Shown: one piece after another, positions 59,764 through 64,000 of the stretch | Numbering within the stretch: position 1 is the stretch's first letter | Layout of the letters: each line of letters starts with the position of its first letter | Assembly: GCA_902363145.1 (NCBI GenBank) | Contig: CABIZB010000001.1 | Coordinates: 310,001-374,000, forward strand | Reading direction: 5' to 3' | From: Oscillospiraceae bacterium | Lineage (GTDB): Bacteria > Bacillota > Clostridia > Oscillospirales > Ruminococcaceae | Length of the DNA: 64,000 nucleotides | Notes under the pieces: model-generated | The model's database searches: none | The model's input: the letters and a program-made list of their open reading frames with translations, nothing else | What the model was told of the DNA's origin: nothing | Made by a program: the position numbers and the translations under genes

Positions 59764-61575
59764 TTATAGCGAAACATGCTTGTTGTCATCTGTAATAAGA
59801 TGCTTGTTATCGTTTGTAAGCAGATATGGATCGTGGGGTCCATCAGGCTCAAACATATTGGGATGAGGATAAGGATCGGGGTCTTCAGTTATAGGACGTG
59901 TAGTCACTTCATCAACTGTAATACGGTACCAATCGCTCAGTCCAGAGTCTTCGTAAAATGGACTATATAACGCCGCAGCAAACCTGTATTCTCCATTCTG
60001 CGTGATAGGTATATCCACGATTTTGTATGCACCGACATTGCCCCAGTTCAGCTTGTATGTTCCCAAAGTGTTTGCGCTTTCCCCAACGAAAGAGCCTCCC
60101 TCGCCGTCATAGATCTTGGCAACACCCAGCCCGATATCTGCGCCTTTGATGTAAAGCCTGATTTTAAAGTTGTAGTCATCATTGATTATCTCATGATTAA
60201 ATATCACGGGTATAGCCAACGTCTGCTTAATGCGGTCGTCATCAACTTCGTACAGCGGCTTGAACAACGTCAGCTCAATGGTCCAGTTGTTTGAACCGTT
60301 TGATATCTTATTTATATAGTATAGGTTAGTATCGCCGTCAATGGTCGTGTATTCAATAGTCCTGCCAACAGCGAGCGATGGATATCGGAATGCAGCCATG
60401 TACCTGTCCTGAAGACTTACAGAAATGCTCATGCGACCATAGCGAGCCTTGTAGTTTTCCCAGTTAGCTTTCTTCTGGCAAAGTTCTTCTGTCTGGAGCG
60501 TGTCATCAGTAATAACTTGCTTTCTGGGATATAAGCCCATATCAAGATGATGTTGTTCGCACACCGCATAGATATTATCCTTGCCGTAAACCTCAGTGAT
60601 GTTATAAAATCCCGAATCATTATAGCTGACGTTCTCGCTGATAACAATGTCCTTGTAATCACGCCAGTACATAACGAGGTCGCCACGTATAGTGGGCTTC
60701 GGCTTAACTCTCAGCGTCCTGTTTTCATCTATCCACAGATTGCCCTTGCTCGCAGGATATGCTATCTCAAGGACTTTATCAAATACATCTTGGACACAAA
60801 TGTCTGCATCAAACTCAAGGTCGTAGGGGATATCATAAAGCTGCTGACCTTCAACCGAGGCGCATGTTACAGGTACGGGCATTGACTCACTTCTGAGATT
60901 AGGCTCTTCATTTGTGTAAGAACCCATAGCGATCTTATAGAACAGCTTGTTGTCAATGCTTTGCTCCGCAGGAATTTTGTAACAGCGGGGGAGTACCACT
61001 GTTGTATATTCATGCGTTTTAGGGTCAATAAATGTCTTACCTTCTCGCTCCATCGTAATACCGCCGCCGTATTCCTTCGTGAAGCTTATAGTCATGCCCG
61101 ACAGATTTATCTGAATAGTTCCTGTAGTGGAATCATACGTGTAACTATCGTCTGTTGGTACGAAACACCCGAAGCTCACTTCCTGCGGATTGCTGCGGTC
61201 GTTCTCTACGAAATATTGTTTTGATATCTTGTATAAAAGCGGCTGCCACGTTACAGAACGAGTAGCGTTGCCATCGAACCATTCATGGCTCTTGTTTTCA
61301 CGGCGCATGAACCAATGCTGGTCATCCTTATCGACTTTAACAGTAATGCTTGCGGTCTGCCGAGGATTGGACTCGCAGTCGCAGTCGTAGCTAAAGTCAA
61401 GAACGCTGTCCGAGATATCTCTCAACGGCTGCACCACATAGGGCGTGTAAGTACAGATCTCAACTTTAAGCTTGACCGTTACAGCGTGAGGATACAGGAT
61501 TTTGGTCAGATATCCCTCATGTATTGGCTGAGCAATATCGTACTTTCCGGCAGGTATGTAGTCACTTACAGCCAT
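59764..61575 (-). CDS. Phage tail/baseplate structural protein
   Basis: A 603-residue protein, no clear named family from reading. It has a beta-rich first half (VLDFSYDCDCESNPRQTASI, TWQPLLYKISKQYFVENDR), a middle with GNLWIDENRTLRVKPKPTIR, and an end with MFEPDGPHDPYLLTNDNKHL. Position between small structural genes and the fibre suggests a baseplate hub or tail-tip protein. The start at 61575 overlaps the upstream stop in TAATG and follows GGTGG; the frame extends further up but only into that gene. Confidence 0.75.
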   Translation of the reverse strand: MAVSDYIPAGKYDIAQPIHEGYLTKILYPHAVTVKLKVEICTYTPYVVQPLRDISDSVLDFSYDCDCESNPRQTASITVKVDKDDQHWFMRRENKSHEWFDGNATRSVTWQPLLYKISKQYFVENDRSNPQEVSFGCFVPTDDSYTYDSTTGTIQINLSGMTISFTKEYGGGITMEREGKTFIDPKTHEYTTVVLPRCYKIPAEQSIDNKLFYKIAMGSYTNEEPNLRSESMPVPVTCASVEGQQLYDIPYDLEFDADICVQDVFDKVLEIAYPASKGNLWIDENRTLRVKPKPTIRGDLVMYWRDYKDIVISENVSYNDSGFYNITEVYGKDNIYAVCEQHHLDMGLYPRKQVITDDTLQTEELCQKKANWENYKARYGRMSISVSLQDRYMAAFRYPSLAVGRTIEYTTIDGDTNLYYINKISNGSNNWTIELTLFKPLYEVDDDRIKQTLAIPVIFNHEIINDDYNFKIRLYIKGADIGLGVAKIYDGEGGSFVGESANTLGTYKLNWGNVGAYKIVDIPITQNGEYRFAAALYSPFYEDSGLSDWYRITVDEVTTRPITEDPDPYPHPNMFEPDGPHDPYLLTNDNKHLITDDNKHVSL

Positions 61576-62138
61576 TATGTGCCACCTACCTTGGTTCCGC
61601 ATTTCTGGCAGTAAACCGCTGTCGGGGCGGTTATACTGTTGCACTTGGGACAATATTTTACGGAACTGTCAATGAGCGAATAATCATCGTCGAGCTGCTC
61701 CCAGTTGAATGATACCTTGCAAGTGTAGCCATCGTCTATAGTGTGTTCTGTTGAAGTCGATACTTCACCGAGAATACCTACGGGAATTACGAAATTTTCT
61801 GAAAGCTGAAGATACTTGATATGGTCATTGTGCAGCCATTTCATAAAACCAACGAGATATACCGTGTTATATATGTAGTTTCCATTCTCGTCAATACGGT
61901 AGTCGAAGTTATAATCCTCGTAACATTCACCGGACTGGTTGTCTGAGAAATTACCCGAGCAGCTGCCGCTAAAATAAAAGCCCTCTCCATTGTGCGTATG
62001 GAAAGGGTATTTGTTATATAAGCCCACCTGAGACTCAGTGGGGCGATTATGTTGTATATCCTGAGAAGTATCGACTTCGGTATAGTAATATATACCTGTC
62101 GAGTCCCATATTTTTATTCCCCATAGGGTTTCTGACAT
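61575..62138 (-). CDS. Phage protein with C-terminal zinc ribbon
   Basis: A 187-residue protein. The first 150 residues are beta-rich (GIYYYTEVDTSQDIQHNRPT, FYFSGSCSGNFSDNQSGECY). The end KYCPKCNSITAPTAVYCQKC has two CxxC pairs, a zinc ribbon of the kind normally seen in cytoplasmic regulators or chaperones. It is flanked by structural genes and is translated with the next one. Confidence 0.7.
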   Translation of the reverse strand: MSETLWGIKIWDSTGIYYYTEVDTSQDIQHNRPTESQVGLYNKYPFHTHNGEGFYFSGSCSGNFSDNQSGECYEDYNFDYRIDENGNYIYNTVYLVGFMKWLHNDHIKYLQLSENFVIPVGILGEVSTSTEHTIDDGYTCKVSFNWEQLDDDYSLIDSSVKYCPKCNSITAPTAVYCQKCGTKVGGT

Positions 62139-62159
62139 TTTTATTCACCGTCCTTTTGT

Positions 62160-63059
62160 TTATCTTGTAAATATCCATTCATTTGAAAAAGGTGTCGTTA
62201 CCAACTGATTGCCATATACATCAACTATATCACTGGCATTAACTGTAAATGTCTGATTGAAAGCTTTTAAATTCAACGATGAATTTGTGGTTTCATCACC
62301 TATAGTTTCAACTATCAAATAACCTTTTAATGTTATTGTGCATTTCATACCATTTGTTTCTATACTGTCAATAATTAAATTCTCTGCACCAGACGCATTG
62401 ATATCAGGAATGGTATATTCTTTATATGGACTGGCGTTGTTGGAGACTTTATATATACGTAAATAAAAATTAGTATGCTCCTTACCATTATCATCACGTG
62501 AAATGCCAGTGAACCAAGTAATACCAACTCGATTGTTTTGGTTTATAATAACTCCATCGACAGCATGGCTAACCAAATCACCATATTTCAAATGAGAAAG
62601 AACATCATTGACACTCATCCCATTAAGTTCAGATGATGTATAGAAATTATATTGTTCACCCAAATATTCAGCTAATCGACATTCAGCGCCTGTAACGCTA
62701 AATAAATTGAATCCCATTAAATTGTTGTCATAAGCGTTATAAACACCATTGTTATCTGTTTCAAATGAGTCTAATCCTGATAAATCTTTCGGTACATATA
62801 CATTTGCATATATATACCCCCAATAACCATTAGTGTATTGAGATGTATCTTTTATATCGTATATACTATTTTGATTTATTGAAATAGAGGCAAGACGACG
62901 AGTTGAAACTGATATTGGCGCATATCCACATATTCCTTGTTGCTTTTCAAATTCGGATACTTCATAAGTTTTATTATTTTGAGAAGCGTATAAGTATTGT
63001 GCTTTAGCTTCAGTCGCATTTGAACCCATCATCAACAAAGCCGCTGTTTTAATGTCCAT
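62160..63059 (-). CDS. Phage structural protein, unknown
   Basis: A 299-residue beta-rich protein beginning MDIKTAALLMMGSNATEAKA. Segments such as RRLASISINQNSIYDIKDTS and NLIIDSIETNGMKCTITLKG give no recognised family. Tight spacing (2-21 nt) with both neighbours places it in the late structural operon. Confidence 0.65.
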   Translation of the reverse strand: MDIKTAALLMMGSNATEAKAQYLYASQNNKTYEVSEFEKQQGICGYAPISVSTRRLASISINQNSIYDIKDTSQYTNGYWGYIYANVYVPKDLSGLDSFETDNNGVYNAYDNNLMGFNLFSVTGAECRLAEYLGEQYNFYTSSELNGMSVNDVLSHLKYGDLVSHAVDGVIINQNNRVGITWFTGISRDDNGKEHTNFYLRIYKVSNNASPYKEYTIPDINASGAENLIIDSIETNGMKCTITLKGYLIVETIGDETTNSSLNLKAFNQTFTVNASDIVDVYGNQLVTTPFSNEWIFTR

Positions 63060-63061
63060 TA

Positions 63062-64000
63062 TTAAATTGGCACCTCACTTTCATCGACATGTATCGGACT
63101 ATAATTACTCGGCATTACAACGTCAACGTATCGACCGTAATAAGCTCTGCCACTCGTAGAAAACGGCAACTCAAGTGACGAGATATCTAATTCAAAGGTT
63201 AAATCAGTTTCGATATAGTTAGGGTCGTTTAGTGTTTCAGGCGTTGCATAAGATCGCCCCTGCCTTTTTCCAATCATTGCTATTACTTTACCTGATGTAA
63301 TATTATATGATTTAAATCGATATATCGATCCCGAACTTATGCCATCTGCACTTGTGAATGTCTTATTTACACTGGTTATTCTGGATGATTTGGTACTTAG
63401 GAAATGATCTGTCACCCATGCCGTAAGGTTTATACTTCTAACTGTATCAACACTGTCATTGCTATTGTGCATAAAATTGATTCGCAATCCACTTAATGTG
63501 TTTCCATTATCGAAATATATTGCAGCATCTCTTGCTCGTGAAATTAAAGTATCAAATGTATTTCGCATATAATTTTGTACCTCTTCAAAGCTACCTACAT
63601 ATTGAGCACGTACTATATACCATCCAGTATTACACTTAAACCAGTCTCTTCCATAATTAAAAGAATACAAAGGCCAGCCGACCCCAGTTTTATGTAAAAG
63701 TTCTCCTTTGCGGGAATCGAAAGCCTCTATATACTTTGAGAATGGAGTATCTACGATTACTGGATTAAGACCATCCACGTCATCGCCAGCGTGTCCGCCT
63801 CCATAAGTACCAGGGTTAAAAATATAAAATGGAGAAATTTTTGGAGCAGTGGGTACGTTTACTTCAATAGGATTAAATGGAATATTATCATAGTTGGAAC
63901 AATTATATCGACCATTCTCAGTGACAACCAGTTTTTGTGTAATTTGAGGTACTGCTACATATACTGGATTATAACCAATATAACCAGCGGAAAAGTCTTC
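63062..64000 (-). CDS. Phage tail protein, partial at window edge
   Basis: The frame stays open from 63062 to the right edge (313 codons seen); a GTG near 63778 is internal and not a start. The visible start reads EDFSAGYIGYNPVYVAVPQI, then QKLVVTENGRYNCSN and PFNPIEVNVPTAPKISPFY, the repeating pattern of gut-phage tail proteins in which each unit ends in VxVNVP. The C-terminal 240 residues contain NGNTLSGLRINFMHNSNDSV and RAYYGRYVDVVMPSNYSPIH. Likely a long tail-fibre protein. Confidence 0.75.
   Translation of the reverse strand, partial: EDFSAGYIGYNPVYVAVPQITQKLVVTENGRYNCSNYDNIPFNPIEVNVPTAPKISPFYIFNPGTYGGGHAGDDVDGLNPVIVDTPFSKYIEAFDSRKGELLHKTGVGWPLYSFNYGRDWFKCNTGWYIVRAQYVGSFEEVQNYMRNTFDTLISRARDAAIYFDNGNTLSGLRINFMHNSNDSVDTVRSINLTAWVTDHFLSTKSSRITSVNKTFTSADGISSGSIYRFKSYNITSGKVIAMIGKRQGRSYATPETLNDPNYIETDLTFELDISSLELPFSTSGRAYYGRYVDVVMPSNYSPIHVDESEVPI

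Larger units (their letters stand above)
48600..64000. mobile_element. Prophage, integrase end to tail genes (continues past window)
   Basis: A tyrosine integrase on the plus strand converges on a solid block of minus-strand genes: lysis (amidase, LLH holin), accessory tail and receptor-binding proteins, baseplate proteins. Base composition is lower in GC than the host genes. The left boundary lies somewhere in 48362-48620; the right boundary, head genes and early region are not in the window. Gene order is that of a siphovirus-like tailed phage of Clostridia. Confidence 0.9.

Noticed and set aside
47419..64000. A spacer that targets the adjacent prophage
   Set aside because: Comparing the 14 spacers with the visible phage sequence by eye gave no match beyond about nine bases; a full alignment would be needed to exclude it.

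Overview
The window looks like chromosome from an anaerobic gut or rumen Firmicute of the Ruminococcus/Oscillospiraceae type. This is inferred from gene content: a three-gene soluble biotin transcarboxylase set like the one in cellulolytic clostridia, NfnAB, an archaeal-type phosphoglycerate mutase, a DUF1540 protein, a YesMN pair, and strong Gram-positive Shine-Dalgarno sites. Host genes are fairly GC-rich; the last third is visibly more AT-rich and is a prophage. No species call is attempted.

Layout. 1-4.3 kb: the start of a MATE exporter, an SPL-like radical SAM protein, a large lipoprotein with a solute-binding domain, and a small DUF1540 protein. 4.4-7.6 kb: carboxyltransferase, biotin carrier and pyruvate/oxaloacetate carboxyltransferase, which together would move a carboxyl group between an acyl-CoA and pyruvate. 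7.8-13.6 kb: small membrane proteins, ychF, and an ABC ATPase with a very large FtsX-type permease. 13.7-19 kb: a SulP anion transporter behind an apparent 5' leader terminator, then a YesM/YesN two-component pair. 19-28.8 kb: nfnAB, an RluA pseudouridine synthase, a MarR-controlled heterodimeric ABC exporter, and apgM. 28.8-35.8 kb: an AraC/GyrI-like regulator and a minus-strand operon metY-cysK-radical SAM-tex. 36.1-38.6 kb: a compact minus-strand cassette of nucleotidyltransferase, methyltransferase and aminotransferase with no obvious known pathway. 38.9 kb: tRNA-Ser(GGA).

39.2-48.4 kb holds a complete type I-C CRISPR-Cas locus (cas3-cas5c-cas8c-cas7c-cas4-cas1-cas2) and an array of 15 identical 31-bp repeats with 14 spacers. 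cas1 appears to start at an ATA codon that overlaps the cas4 stop. About 270 bp past the last repeat is a tyrosine integrase, followed by a convergent block of phage genes running to the window edge: lysis module (amidase, LLH holin), then a long set of tail and receptor-binding proteins that includes LamG/discoidin, BspA-type leucine-rich repeat and collagen-like proteins.

Between genes there are two families of short inverted-repeat elements. Family A is at 399-500, 29139-29240 and, enlarged, 27214-27373. Family B is at 15441-15603 and, shortened and inverted, 35865-35917. The long members of both families share a GC-rich core of about 25 bp, which suggests modular small mobile elements. 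Several genes seem to use TTG starts supported by well-placed Shine-Dalgarno sites.
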